NCBI GenBank assembly: GCA_002402945.1
Contig: DHGV01000107.1
Span: forward strand, 15,909 to 37,077
Direction: 5' to 3'
DNA from: Pelotomaculum sp. UBA4789
Lineage (GTDB): Bacteria > Bacillota > Desulfotomaculia > Desulfotomaculales > Pelotomaculaceae
Length of the DNA: 21,169 nt
Part shown: positions 13,856 through 21,169 of the stretch, piece after piece
Position numbering within the stretch: position 1 is the first letter of the stretch
Layout: each line of letters opens with the position of its first letter
The notes under the pieces: generated by a model
Database searches by the model: none
The model's input: the letters and a program-made list of their open reading frames with translations, nothing else
Told to the model about the DNA's origin: nothing
Program-made: the position numbers and the translations under genes

Positions 13856-14581
13856 TTGGCTAATTTACCCAGCAAAGAGAACAAGGCCCAGTATGTTCAG
13901 GAAACGTTTAACTCCATAGCTAAGAACTATGACTTGATGAATACGCTCATCACCCTGGGTTTGGATAAGTCCTGGCGTAGGCTGGTGGTCCGGCGCTCTG
14001 AACTAAAAGAAAGTGGGACAGGTTTGGACATTTGCTGCGGCACCGGGATGCTGACGATGGAGCTGGCGCGGGCGGCAGGCGCGGCGGGCGGTGTAACGGG
14101 CCTGGACTTCTCTGAAAAAATGCTGGATGTTGCCCGGCAGAACATCAGGGAATTTGAGTTTAAAGACAACATTCAGTTGATCCAGGGTGACGCCATGGAC
14201 CTGCCGTTTGAAAGCGGCACATTTGACTGCGCGACCGTGGGGTGGGGCTTGCGCAATGTTCCTGATATTCTGCAAACAGTACAGGAAATGACACGTGTGG
14301 TCAAGCCGGGAGGGAAGGTAGTATCGCTGGATATGGCCCAGCCGTCAGTACCGGTTTTCAGAGAATTATACTGGCTGTTTTTTAACAAGGTAATTCCGGC
14401 GGCAGGCAAGCTTTTCTCCGGCAATAAAAAGGCTTACGATTACTTTTATAATTCAGCAAAGGCTTTTGTGCGCCAAAAAGAGCTGGCGGGCATCTTTGCC
14501 CAGGCCGGATTAATAGAAACCGGATTTATAAACCTGTGCGGCGGAGTAGTGGCGATCGTGGAGGGCAGGAAACCGGCTTAG
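13856..14581 (+). CDS. menG: Demethylmenaquinone methyltransferase
   Basis: A 241-residue class I SAM-dependent methyltransferase of the UbiE/MenG family. It has the family's N-terminal SIAKNYDLMNTLITLG, SAM motif I GLDICCGTG (~56-64), GDAMDLPF, GWGLRNVPD and VVKPGGKVVSLDMAQPS. It methylates demethylmenaquinone, the last step of menaquinone synthesis, at the inner face of the membrane. The start is taken as TTG 13856, because GGAGG (13843-13847) sits 8 nt before it; TTG 13841 would overlap that site. It follows the PPOX gene closely and probably shares its transcript. The rest of the men pathway is not in this window. Confidence 0.88.
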   Translation: MANLPSKENKAQYVQETFNSIAKNYDLMNTLITLGLDKSWRRLVVRRSELKESGTGLDICCGTGMLTMELARAAGAAGGVTGLDFSEKMLDVARQNIREFEFKDNIQLIQGDAMDLPFESGTFDCATVGWGLRNVPDILQTVQEMTRVVKPGGKVVSLDMAQPSVPVFRELYWLFFNKVIPAAGKLFSGNKKAYDYFYNSAKAFVRQKELAGIFAQAGLIETGFINLCGGVVAIVEGRKPA

Positions 14582-14616
14582 TTTGAATCCTAAAAATATA
14601 ATGCAAAGATAATATG

Positions 14617-14645
14617 CCGCCGGTTTAACAGCCCGCGGTTTTTTT
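14617..14645 (+). terminator. Terminator after menG
   Basis: CCGCCGG (14617-14623) pairs with CCCGCGG (14632-14638) with one C-C mismatch around an 8-nt loop and is followed by seven T residues. It separates menG from the TetR unit. Confidence 0.7.
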
Positions 14646-14669
14646 ACGCCAAAAATTTTACCCCGACTC

Positions 14670-14698
14670 TTGTTAAAGATGAGAAAATAAAGTATACT
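14670..14698 (+). promoter_or_regulatory. Promoter P1 of the TetR-phosphotransferase unit
   Basis: TTGTTA (14670-14675) and TATACT (14693-14698) are spaced by exactly 17 bp. The start point would fall near 14705, right at the inverted repeat 14706-14719. Confidence 0.65.
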
Positions 14699-14702
14699 CA
14701 AC

Positions 14703-14732
14703 TTGGTTGAACATTCAACTTATTCGTATAAT
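14703..14732 (+). promoter_or_regulatory. Possible second promoter P2 of the TetR unit
   Basis: TTGGTT (14703-14708) and a perfect TATAAT (14727-14732) are spaced by 18 bp. Its -35 box overlaps the inverted repeat, so one bound repressor could block both promoters. Confidence 0.5.
14706..14719. promoter_or_regulatory. Inverted repeat, probable TetR operator
   Basis: GTTGAA and TTCAAC (14706-14711 and 14714-14719) form a 6-bp inverted repeat with a CA spacer, at the P1 start point and over the P2 -35 box. TetR dimers bind such palindromes in their own promoter, so this is a reasonable operator for the adjacent regulator. Confidence 0.6.
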
Positions 14733-14771
14733 AAACAGGGTTGATTAAAACTAGTTATAGAGGGTGAATTA

Positions 14772-15398
14772 ATGGAGCAGAACAAAGTAAGCAGAACCGA
14801 GAGAAAAAAAGAAGAAACCAGAAAGAGAATTATCGCGGCCGCTATGGATTTATTTAATAAACAGGGTGTTGATCAAACCACGGTAGAGCAAATAGCCGAA
14901 GAGGCTGACATTAACAAGGGAACAATTTATAACCACTTTTCGGCCAAAGAAGATATTATCTGTGAACATGTACAACAAATAATCAGGGAGCAGGGGCCTG
15001 AGGTGATCAGTCAATTACTACAGCTGCCGGATACCCGGTCGCGCTTAATAGCAGCGCTTCATAAATCTATGGAGTGGATGCATATTGAGTTAAACAAGGA
15101 CATTTATGAAAAATATTACACTTACCGAATGCGGGTTTCAGCACAAAACATAAGAGACCGGGATCTGAGTAAGAGCAGTGGTTTCAAGGACGTCCTGACG
15201 GCGATTATAGACCGGGGCAAGGAAACAGGAGAAATCAGGCGGGACATGCCCAGCTTAGTCCTGGCCCACCACCTGGAAACTTACCACTGCATGATGGCAT
15301 TGTACTGGCTGATAATGCCGGACACGTTTTCGGTAAACAAAATTATTGAGGAAAATGTGGATCTTTTTCTTAACGGGGCCAAAAAACAGGGAGAGTAA
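14772..15398 (+). CDS. TetR/AcrR-family transcriptional regulator
   Basis: A 208-residue regulator with the N-terminal TetR helix-turn-helix (~14-62: RIIAAAMDLFNKQGVDQTTV, IAEEADINKGTIYNHFSAKEDI). The all-helical C-terminal ligand domain fills ~70-200 and lacks close similarity I can name, so the inducer is unknown. GAGGGTG lies ~7 nt before the ATG. It is followed after 42 bp by the large phosphotransferase-like gene on the same strand and no terminator lies between, so the two probably form one unit with self-regulation through the 14706-14719 site. By analogy with other TetR units, the ligand may be the substrate of the downstream enzyme. Confidence 0.93.
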   Translation: MEQNKVSRTERKKEETRKRIIAAAMDLFNKQGVDQTTVEQIAEEADINKGTIYNHFSAKEDIICEHVQQIIREQGPEVISQLLQLPDTRSRLIAALHKSMEWMHIELNKDIYEKYYTYRMRVSAQNIRDRDLSKSSGFKDVLTAIIDRGKETGEIRRDMPSLVLAHHLETYHCMMALYWLIMPDTFSVNKIIEENVDLFLNGAKKQGE

Positions 15399-15440
15399 TA
15401 ACGAGTAAAAAAGCAAATTCATTGCAGGGAGAGGTTTCGC

Positions 15441-18110
15441 ATGGAAAAGGTTGGCAGCGAGTTCTTTTTCAGCTGGCCCGGTGCTTTTCAAGCCGGGGTG
15501 GAGGGAGCCGGCGGTAAGGGCTGGAACCTGGGCCGCCTCGATCGTTACGGTTTTAGGATCCCCGCCGGGGGCGTCCTTGGCGCCGGGGCATATCAGAGTT
15601 TTATCGAAGAGAATAACCTGCTTGATGACATGAAGGAAATCAGCAAAAGTGTAAACACCGGCAACGTCGGAGAGAAGGCGGCTGAGCAAAAGCTTTTTTT
15701 GCTCAGAGAAAAAATCAAGGCCGGCGCTTTATCATCTTATGTCCAACAGGAACTAATATCGTCCCTGGTAAACATCGGAATATTTGATAAGCCCCTGGCC
15801 GTACGTTCTTCGGCTACTGCCGAGGACTCCGGCCAAGCGTCTTTTGCCGGTATCCACGAGTCGCACCTTAATGTCCTGGGCACAGACAATATTTTGTCCG
15901 CTATTAAAGGGTGTTTCGCCTCCCTTTGGTCACCCCGGGCCGTGGCCTACCGGCGCAAAATGAAGATCAAAGACACAGCAGTGAGCCAGGCCGTGGTGAT
16001 TATGGAGATGGCGGAAGCCAAGGCAGCTGGAGTGGGCTTCACCTGCGATCCTCAGACTGGCCGCGAAGACCTGTTTGTGGTTAACGCCAATTTTGGGCTG
16101 GGCGAATCAGTGGTTAGCGGCGCCATAGAACCGGATACTTATTATCTCGATGTCTCGGCCTATAGAGCCGTGCCGCAGCTCGTTTCAAAGAAGAATGGCT
16201 CCAAGCTGGGGATGACCATGATCTGCGCCAGCGGCGGGACCAAATTTGAACCGTTCGAAAACCTGGCCTCGCAGCAGGTGCTGCCGGATAAGAACATCGA
16301 AAAACTGGGTCTGCTGCTGATGCGGGTCTACGAGTCCCTGGGGGACTGCGAAGAGCATCAGGATGTGGAATGGGCCTTCGACGGTCAGGATTTTGTATTA
16401 CTCCAGGCCCGGCCGGTGACAGCTCTGCCTTACTATAACTTTGAGGCCCTGAAGGACAAAACCAAAATATGGTCCAATGGCAACTACCGGGATGCTGTCC
16501 CTATGGTCATCAGTCCCCTGCATCGCCGAGTTATGAAGAATGTTATCGATACCATTCAGTTTACTTCTTTTGCGAAACCAGGCTATCGTATCCCGGATGG
16601 TTTTCAGTTCTCACGTTACTTCAGGGGCAGGTTGTACTGCAATTTGTCTGCCCTGCAGTGTGCTAATTATGATTCCACCGGAGTACTGCCGAAAGATTTT
16701 AACCCCTTTTGGGGAGGGCACCAGCCCGAGATTGAGATAGATGACACCGATCCCTATCAGGGTGAGATCGGCCTGGAAAGGCAAGGCCGGGCGATGAAGG
16801 GCGTCTCTCTGATCATGGAGGCAGCCGCCGGCGCCGCCGGTACTTTTGCCGAAGTCGCCCATCAGGTCAAGTCCTTAACTGGCGCCGGATTTGCACAGAC
16901 TCCTGACCCCGGTTTCATTGATACATACAATGAACTGGGCCAAATCATAAAAAACTACTGTGAAAAATACACTTTTTTAAGCGGAGCCGGCACCTGGCCA
17001 CTCATGCTGCTGTTGCAAAAACTGGCTGGATACTTAGGGCCCAGAACCATGATCGTTTTAAATGGCTTAATGGTAGGGGGAGAATCTGGCATAACCAGCG
17101 CTGATCACGGTTACTGCCTGATAGAACTGGCCCGGCTTGCCCGTGAGGATCAAGACGCCAGACAATATTTAACCAGCAACAAATTTGACGCCCGATCCTG
17201 GGAAGCAGATCTGCCGGAAAGGGCTCCTTTTAAAGAGGAATTCAGAAAATTTATCAAGCAGTACGGGCACCGGGCGGTTTACGAGCTGGACATCATAAAC
17301 CCCCGCTGGAAGGAAGACCCCTCATACCTGATGGATATTATCAGGAGCACTATGCCAACTGCAAATCCCGATCAATGGAAAGCCCTGCAAAAGGAGAAAT
17401 TTGACCAAGCCTGGCAGGAGGTAACAGAAAAAGTACCCCCTGATGTGCTGGCTGAAATACAAAAGGGGATCCGGGAGGCGCAGGACGGCGCAGCGGTGCG
17501 GGAAATGACCAAGTCAGTTCTGGTTATGGCCCTGGAACCTTATCGCTTGATGGCCCTGGAGATGGGCAATCGTTTTTCCCAGCGGGGTATAATAGAGGGG
17601 CCGGGTGACATTTTCTATTGCTCCTGGTCGGATTTGGTTTCCATTCTGGAGGGGGATTGGGATGGCGAGGGCCTGATGACCCTGGTGGCAGCAAGAAAGG
17701 AAAGCCAAAGGGAAAAAGAAGAGCTTGCTCCCCCTGATGTTATCTTAGGAAAAAAACCGGTCTTTGCAGAGCCTGCAGCCCTAAGTTCCGCTGACTGCCT
17801 GCAAGGAGTAGCGGCAGCCACAGGGAAGGCTTCCGGCATCGCCCGGCTGATCAGGCATCCGAATGAAGGAAACAGGTTGAAGCCGGGTGACGTGCTGGTA
17901 GCGCCATCCACAGACCCGGGCTGGACACCGCTTTTTTTAAAAGCCTGCGCGGTAGTCATGGAAACCGGGGGGCATCTGTCACACGGATCCATTGTGGCCA
18001 GGGAATTTGGTGTCCCCGCTGTGGTGAACATACCTGGTGTCATGAAAGTCATTAAAGAGGGCCAAAAAGTAGTTGTTGACGGGGATGAAGGCAAAGTATT
18101 TCTTCAATAA
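15441..18110 (+). CDS. PEP-synthase/rifampin-phosphotransferase-like ATP-dependent enzyme
   Basis: An 889-residue protein with three parts: ATP-grasp domain (~1-335) with GGKGWNLG (Lys26), VRSSATAEDSGQASFAG (Arg122) and DVEWAFDGQDFVLLQARPVT; a large helical middle domain (~340-780); and a C-terminal swivelling phosphohistidine domain (~800-889) with TGGHLSHGSIVAREFG, His848 being the expected carrier. The C-terminal PEP/pyruvate TIM barrel of true PEP synthase and PPDK is absent. This order and length match rifampin phosphotransferase (RPH), where ATP charges the histidine and phosphate then passes to an acceptor bound in the middle domain. Thus it more likely phosphorylates a small molecule than makes PEP; rifamycin as substrate is not shown. 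AGGGAGAGG precedes the ATG. Co-transcription with TetR is likely. No clear terminator follows. Confidence 0.88.
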   Translation: MEKVGSEFFFSWPGAFQAGVEGAGGKGWNLGRLDRYGFRIPAGGVLGAGAYQSFIEENNLLDDMKEISKSVNTGNVGEKAAEQKLFLLREKIKAGALSSYVQQELISSLVNIGIFDKPLAVRSSATAEDSGQASFAGIHESHLNVLGTDNILSAIKGCFASLWSPRAVAYRRKMKIKDTAVSQAVVIMEMAEAKAAGVGFTCDPQTGREDLFVVNANFGLGESVVSGAIEPDTYYLDVSAYRAVPQLVSKKNGSKLGMTMICASGGTKFEPFENLASQQVLPDKNIEKLGLLLMRVYESLGDCEEHQDVEWAFDGQDFVLLQARPVTALPYYNFEALKDKTKIWSNGNYRDAVPMVISPLHRRVMKNVIDTIQFTSFAKPGYRIPDGFQFSRYFRGRLYCNLSALQCANYDSTGVLPKDFNPFWGGHQPEIEIDDTDPYQGEIGLERQGRAMKGVSLIMEAAAGAAGTFAEVAHQVKSLTGAGFAQTPDPGFIDTYNELGQIIKNYCEKYTFLSGAGTWPLMLLLQKLAGYLGPRTMIVLNGLMVGGESGITSADHGYCLIELARLAREDQDARQYLTSNKFDARSWEADLPERAPFKEEFRKFIKQYGHRAVYELDIINPRWKEDPSYLMDIIRSTMPTANPDQWKALQKEKFDQAWQEVTEKVPPDVLAEIQKGIREAQDGAAVREMTKSVLVMALEPYRLMALEMGNRFSQRGIIEGPGDIFYCSWSDLVSILEGDWDGEGLMTLVAARKESQREKEELAPPDVILGKKPVFAEPAALSSADCLQGVAAATGKASGIARLIRHPNEGNRLKPGDVLVAPSTDPGWTPLFLKACAVVMETGGHLSHGSIVAREFGVPAVVNIPGVMKVIKEGQKVVVDGDEGKVFLQ

Positions 18111-18202
18111 AAACCTAAGGCACTCAAAATTATTTCAGGACGGGTGAAGAAAGCTGTTTAATGCTCTTGCTCAAATTGCTGAAATGAAGATGCGGGAGGC
18201 CG

Positions 18203-18840
18203 GCAGTCGCGGCTGAATATGACAGCCGGCACGGCCCCGTGATTTTTAAAGAGATGCCCGGGCGGTCGTGCAGCTGCTTGATTTGAAACCTGAGCATACG
18301 GTCATCGACCTGGGGTGCGGCACCGGTACCTTTGCAATCACTGAGGCCCGGTCATGCCGGAAGGTCTTTGCCGTGGATATCTCGCAGGCCATGCTGGACA
18401 AGTGCGCTGAGAAGGCCAGGGCAGCCGGGCTCGGCAATATTGAAACACACTGCGCCGGCTTTTTAACTTACGAGCATAAAGGGGCGCTTGTGGACACTGT
18501 TGTTTCCGTTGCCGCGCTTCATCACCTGCCGGATTTTTGGAAGGCCGTCGCATTTAAACGCATCTACAATATGCTCAAGCCGGGCGGGAAGCTGTTTCTT
18601 TTCGACATCGTGTTTTCTTTCCCGGTTGAGTTTTACCACAGCGAGTTAAACAGCTGGGTTAACGGCATGCGTGAAAGGGCCGGCCAGGCAATGGCTGAAG
18701 AAAGTATCATCCATATCCGTGACGAGTACAGCACATTTGACTGGATAATTGATGGGATGATGGAACGGACAGGTTTTAAAATTGAACAGAAGTTCTCTGA
18801 TTTTCCAAACAGCCTGAGTTACATATGTGTCCGGCCGTAG
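18203..18840 (+). pseudogene. Class I SAM-dependent methyltransferase with frameshifted 5' end
   Basis: The main frame (GTG 18268 to 18840) encodes 190 residues with SAM motif I VIDLGCGTGTFAIT only about 13 residues from the start, VFAVDISQAML, a VSVAALHHLPDFWK post-motif and MLKPGGKLFLFDIVF. It lacks the leading helices normal in this family and GTG 18268 has no Shine-Dalgarno. In the frame one base out, 18203-18256 encodes AVAAEYDSRHGPVIFKEM, which looks like that missing N-terminus. The two join if one base is added after the ATG at 18254-18256 (ATGGCC in place of ATGCCC), giving KEM-ARAVVQLLDLKPEH. Upstream of 18203 no start joins cleanly, so a second lesion may exist. It is a broken gene or assembly error; substrate unknown. 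Confidence 0.7.
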
Positions 18841-18886
18841 GAGGGAAAGGGGATAGCACAAGGGGCGTTCTGTTCTTTCCAGGTTT

Positions 18887-20278
18887 TTAGAACCCTGCGT
18901 TCTTTGGGGTCCGCGGGAAGGATATGACGTCGCGGATATTGGACATCCCCGTAAGGTACATGAGCAGCCTTTCGAACCCCAGGCCGAAGCCCGCGTGGCG
19001 GGCGCCCCCGTACTTGCGGATGTCCAGGTACCACCAGTATTCTTCTTTATTCAGCCCCAGCTGATCCATTCTTTTTTCCAGGCAGTCGAGCCTCTCTTCC
19101 CTCTGGCTGCCGCCGATGATCTCGCCCACGCCAGGTACCAGCAGGCCCATGGCCGCGACGGTCCGGCCGTCATTGTTCATCCTCATATAAAAGGCCTTGA
19201 TATCTTTAGGGTAATCCGTCACAAAAACGGGCCTGCCGAAGTGATTCTCGGCGAGGTAGCGCTCGTGCTCAGCCTGCAGGTCAAGGCCCCATTCGACGGG
19301 GTATTCAAATTTGCGGCCGGAATCCTTCAGGATATCGACCGCCTCGCTGTAAGTTATATGCCCGAAGTCAGAGCCGCCTATGTTTTCCAGGCGCTCGAGC
19401 AGGGTTTTGTCAACAAAGCTGTTCAGGAAGCGCAATTCTTCAGCCGCGTGTTTTAATATATAGTTGATGACGGACTTCAGCATATCTTCCGCCAGGGCCA
19501 TGTCTTCCGCCAGACCGGCAAATGCTATTTCCGGCTCGATCATCCAGAACTCGGCTGCGTGCCGAGGCGTGTTGGAATTTTCCGCCCGGAAAGTGGGGCC
19601 AAAGGTATAAACTTTGTTAAAGGTCATGCAGTATGTTTCTGCTTCCAGCTGGCCGCTTACAGTAAGGCTCGTCTCCCGGCCAAAAAAATCCCTGCTGAAG
19701 TCCACCAACTTTGCTTCATCCCGCGGTATTTTGTCAAAGTCCAGGGTGGTTACCCGGAACATCTGGCCGGCGCCTTCCGCGTCGCTGCCGGTGACAATGG
19801 GCGTATGCACATGGACAAAGCCTCTCTCCTGAAAGAATTTGTGAATGGCATAGGCGGCTGCCGACCTGATCCTGAACACGGCGGAAAAGGTGTTTGTCCG
19901 GGGGCGCAGATGGGCGATCGTGCGCAGGTATTCAAAGGTATGCCTTTTTTTCTGCAGGGGGTAGTCCGGTTCGCAGTGTTCCTCGACAGCTATGCTTTCC
20001 GCCTTCAGCTCAAAAGGTTGTTTCGTTCCCGGGGACTCCACGAGTACGCCCGCCACTCTTATAGCTGAACCGGAAACAAGCCTGGATACTTCCTGGAAGT
20101 TGGGAAGGTTTTCGTCATATACGACCTGGAGGCTGGAAAAGAATGTCCCGTCGTTCAGTTCTATGAAGCCAAATGTCCTGGAAGGTCTGACCGTCCTCAC
20201 CCAGCCGTTCACCTGAATTTCTTTATTTAAGAAATCTTCCGTGCGCGCATGCAGATCTTTTATCAAGGATGCTGTCAT
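18887..20278 (-). CDS. asnS: Asparaginyl-tRNA synthetase
   Basis: A 463-residue class IIb aminoacyl-tRNA synthetase, close to the 466 of E. coli AsnS. The N-terminal OB-fold anticodon-binding domain (~15-110: VNGWVRTVRPSRTFGFIEL) is followed by the catalytic domain with motif 2 (FRAENSNTPRHAAEFWMIEP) and motif 3 (GFGLGFERLLMYLTGMSNIR). The C-terminus DVISFPRTPKNAGF is typical of AsnS. It charges tRNA-Asn with asparagine in the cytoplasm. ATG at 20276-20278 has AGGGG about 8 nt upstream. It lies 71 bp after lepB with a strong hairpin between, and no T-box leader is visible, unlike many Firmicute synthetase genes. Its promoter is not obvious and may lie further upstream with read-through. Confidence 0.97.
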   Translation of the reverse strand: MTASLIKDLHARTEDFLNKEIQVNGWVRTVRPSRTFGFIELNDGTFFSSLQVVYDENLPNFQEVSRLVSGSAIRVAGVLVESPGTKQPFELKAESIAVEEHCEPDYPLQKKRHTFEYLRTIAHLRPRTNTFSAVFRIRSAAAYAIHKFFQERGFVHVHTPIVTGSDAEGAGQMFRVTTLDFDKIPRDEAKLVDFSRDFFGRETSLTVSGQLEAETYCMTFNKVYTFGPTFRAENSNTPRHAAEFWMIEPEIAFAGLAEDMALAEDMLKSVINYILKHAAEELRFLNSFVDKTLLERLENIGGSDFGHITYSEAVDILKDSGRKFEYPVEWGLDLQAEHERYLAENHFGRPVFVTDYPKDIKAFYMRMNNDGRTVAAMGLLVPGVGEIIGGSQREERLDCLEKRMDQLGLNKEEYWWYLDIRKYGGARHAGFGLGFERLLMYLTGMSNIRDVISFPRTPKNAGF

Positions 20279-20311
20279 TTCAAATTCCCCTTCTTTTGTG
20301 TTTTAAACTAC

Positions 20312-20344
20312 AAAAAAGCCGGCGCGCTCAGCACCAGCTTTTTT
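20312..20344 (-). terminator. Terminator between lepB and asnS, symmetrical for both strands
   Basis: On the minus strand a 14-bp stem (two G-U pairs) with a 5-nt loop: AAAAAAGCTGGTGC pairs with GCGCCGGCTTTTTT. A-run and T-run on the two sides make it usable from either direction. It lies 5 bp past the lepB stop and 34 bp before the asnS start. Confidence 0.85.
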
Positions 20345-20349
20345 CTCTG

Positions 20350-20898
20350 TCAGTCAAGGATCCCTATTTCATTGAGGGGATAATAACGAAATTCTGCTAC
20401 GCCTATGATGTTCTGAAGCGGCAGCGGCCCCCAGAACCTGCTGTCAAGACTGTTGTTCCGGTTGTCACCCATGAGGAATATAGTACCATCAGGAATTACA
20501 AAAGGTCCAAAATCACCTTTTGGTTTTTCCGCAAGATAAGACTCTCCTAACGGCTCACCGTTGATATAGACAACTCCTTTTTTTATGGCGATAGTTTCGC
20601 CAGGCAGGCCGATCACCCTTTTAATAAAAGGGATGTCATTTTTTGAATTAGCCGCCGGAGGGGGATCGAAGACTACAATATCGCCCCTCTGAATATCCTT
20701 GATCCCATTAATTTCATAAAAAAATTTGTCAACTATGAGGCGGTCGCCAATTTTCAAAGTAGGAAGCATAGACTCAGAGGGAATCATCCTTGCTTCGGCC
20801 ACGTAAGTTCTCACCAGCAGGGCGATGACGAGCGCTATGAGGATAATTTTGGCATACTCGAATATCTCGCTTTTTAAAACACTTTTCACGAAAACCAC
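20350..20898 (-). CDS. lepB: Type I signal peptidase
   Basis: A 182-residue membrane serine protease. One N-terminal membrane segment (~14-31) is followed by the extracytoplasmic catalytic region with IPSESMLPTL (Ser43), KRVIGLPGE (Lys93) as the Ser-Lys dyad, RGDIVVF and GDNRNNSLDSR. This is the single-anchor Gram-positive (SipS-type) form, shorter than E. coli LepB. It removes signal peptides from Sec/Tat exports. Start is GTG, with a second in-frame GTG three codons later; the AAAGG site fits neither perfectly (4-5 nt from the first, 11 nt from the second). It lies 37 bp after the HicB-like gene and upstream of asnS on the same strand. Any secreted protein here, such as the phosphatase at 9379, would be a substrate, but that is general. 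Confidence 0.95.
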   Translation of the reverse strand: MVFVKSVLKSEIFEYAKIILIALVIALLVRTYVAEARMIPSESMLPTLKIGDRLIVDKFFYEINGIKDIQRGDIVVFDPPPAANSKNDIPFIKRVIGLPGETIAIKKGVVYINGEPLGESYLAEKPKGDFGPFVIPDGTIFLMGDNRNNSLDSRFWGPLPLQNIIGVAEFRYYPLNEIGILD

Positions 20899-20912
20899 TG
20901 CCTTTTACACGT

Positions 20913-20934
20913 AAAGACACCCTTGAGCGTCTTT
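20913..20934 (-). terminator. Weak stem-loop after the HicB-like gene
   Basis: On the minus strand AAAGACGC pairs with GTGTCTTT (8 bp, one G-U) around a 6-nt loop. Only a short T-run follows, so it may only partly stop transcription before lepB 15 bp further on. Confidence 0.35.
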
Positions 20935-20935
20935 T

Positions 20936-21145
20936 TTAAGGTTCCGGTACGGGCCGGCCTGATTTCAGGCAGTCCTCGATCCAGAGTTTTTTCGCTTCTT
21001 CCAGTTTGGCCATAACTTCATCCGGGGTCTTGCCCTCTGCCGCGCAGCCAGGAAGGATATGAATGGCGGCTGCCCAAAAACCGGAGCAACCAATCAGTTT
21101 TATATCATATTTCAGCTTAAGGTAATAGTTTAAGTCTTTCATCAC
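20936..21145 (-). CDS. HicB-like small protein (antitoxin-type fold)
   Basis: A 69-residue protein (or 68 from the second start) with the HicB/UPF0150 pattern: LNYYLKLKYDIKLI at the N-terminus, a central strand-turn with ILPGCAAEGKTPDEVMAKLEEAKKLWIEDCLKSG and the C-terminal RPVPEP that ends many members. HicB usually pairs with the toxin HicA, but no HicA lies between this gene and lepB; a partner could be beyond the window edge 24 bp upstream. It has no DNA-binding extension. GTG 21145 and ATG 21142 are both possible; no Shine-Dalgarno is visible, but a TATAAT on the minus strand (21155-21150) ends 8 nt before the ATG, so a leaderless transcript is possible. Confidence 0.75.
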   Translation of the reverse strand: MMKDLNYYLKLKYDIKLIGCSGFWAAAIHILPGCAAEGKTPDEVMAKLEEAKKLWIEDCLKSGRPVPEP

Positions 21146-21149
21146 ATTT

Positions 21150-21155
21150 ATTATA
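21150..21155 (-). promoter_or_regulatory. Candidate -10 box (TATAAT) ahead of the HicB-like gene
   Basis: TATAAT on the minus strand with the start codon about 8 nt downstream. The -35 region lies beyond the window, so this cannot be confirmed. Confidence 0.3.
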
Positions 21156-21169
21156 TTATCATAAATTAA

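Noticed and set aside
15441..18110. True PEP synthase (ppsA) or PPDK
   Set aside because: The C-terminal PEP/pyruvate-binding barrel is missing; the phosphohistidine domain ends the protein.
18148..18216. Short open frame (LFNALAQIAEMKMREAGSRG) before the methyltransferase
   Set aside because: Could be a remnant of a gene start, but it does not join the methyltransferase frame cleanly and has no recognisable family.
18995..20068. Plus-strand ORFs of 153 and 169 codons
   Set aside because: Antisense shadows of asnS, which is clearly coding on the minus strand.

Overview
The window reads as chromosome of a low- to mid-GC Firmicute (Bacillota). The Shine-Dalgarno sequences are strong and often GGAGG-like, GTG and TTG starts are frequent, and promoters have sigma-A-like boxes. 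It carries LL-diaminopimelate aminotransferase (dapL), a menaquinone methyltransferase (menG/ubiE), a heterodimeric LmrCD/BmrCD-like ABC exporter and a 7TM-GAF-GGDEF-HD-GYP receptor. The combination looks like an anaerobic clostridial lineage, perhaps Peptococcaceae/Desulfotomaculum-Pelotomaculum-like. That placement is inference from gene content. I see no IS element, phage gene, tRNA, rRNA or CRISPR array.

Layout. 1-2670: a membrane cyclic-di-GMP enzyme, possibly cut at its 5' end by the window edge, followed by a terminator. 2717-8960: a MarR-type regulator whose promoter carries a perfect 26-bp palindrome, then an apparent efflux operon of a short HlyD-like protein, a MacA/RND-like lipoprotein adaptor and two ABC exporter subunits. 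The first subunit has the degenerate and the second the consensus ATPase residues. 8961-9378: a 418-bp gap with a hairpin and 11-bp-spaced Pho-box-like hexamers ahead of a secreted purple-acid-phosphatase-like protein (9379-10884). A stem-loop terminator separates that gene from a convergent PhoB/OmpR-type response regulator with no kinase beside it. 12009-13312: dapL with a textbook terminator. 13314-14645: a flavin-binding PPOX-family gene with an apparent frameshift right after its start codon, then menG. 14670-18110: a TetR regulator with two overlapping promoters and a palindromic operator, followed by an 889-aa PEP-synthase/rifampin-phosphotransferase-like enzyme. 18203-18840: a class I methyltransferase with a frameshifted 5' end. 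18887-21145, minus strand: asnS, lepB and a HicB-like small protein.

How the parts may work together. The MarR/ABC block looks like an inducible, self-regulated drug or toxic-compound exporter. The TetR/phosphotransferase pair looks like an inducible small-molecule modification or resistance cassette. The phosphatase with Pho-like boxes and the nearby PhoB-type regulator suggest a phosphate-starvation response. I found no clearly new multi-gene defence system. The points most worth following are the TetR-phosphotransferase cassette, the two-adaptor ABC exporter with its MarR operator, the Pho-like promoter, and two genes (PPOX and methyltransferase) that each look as if they lost one G from an ATGGC context.
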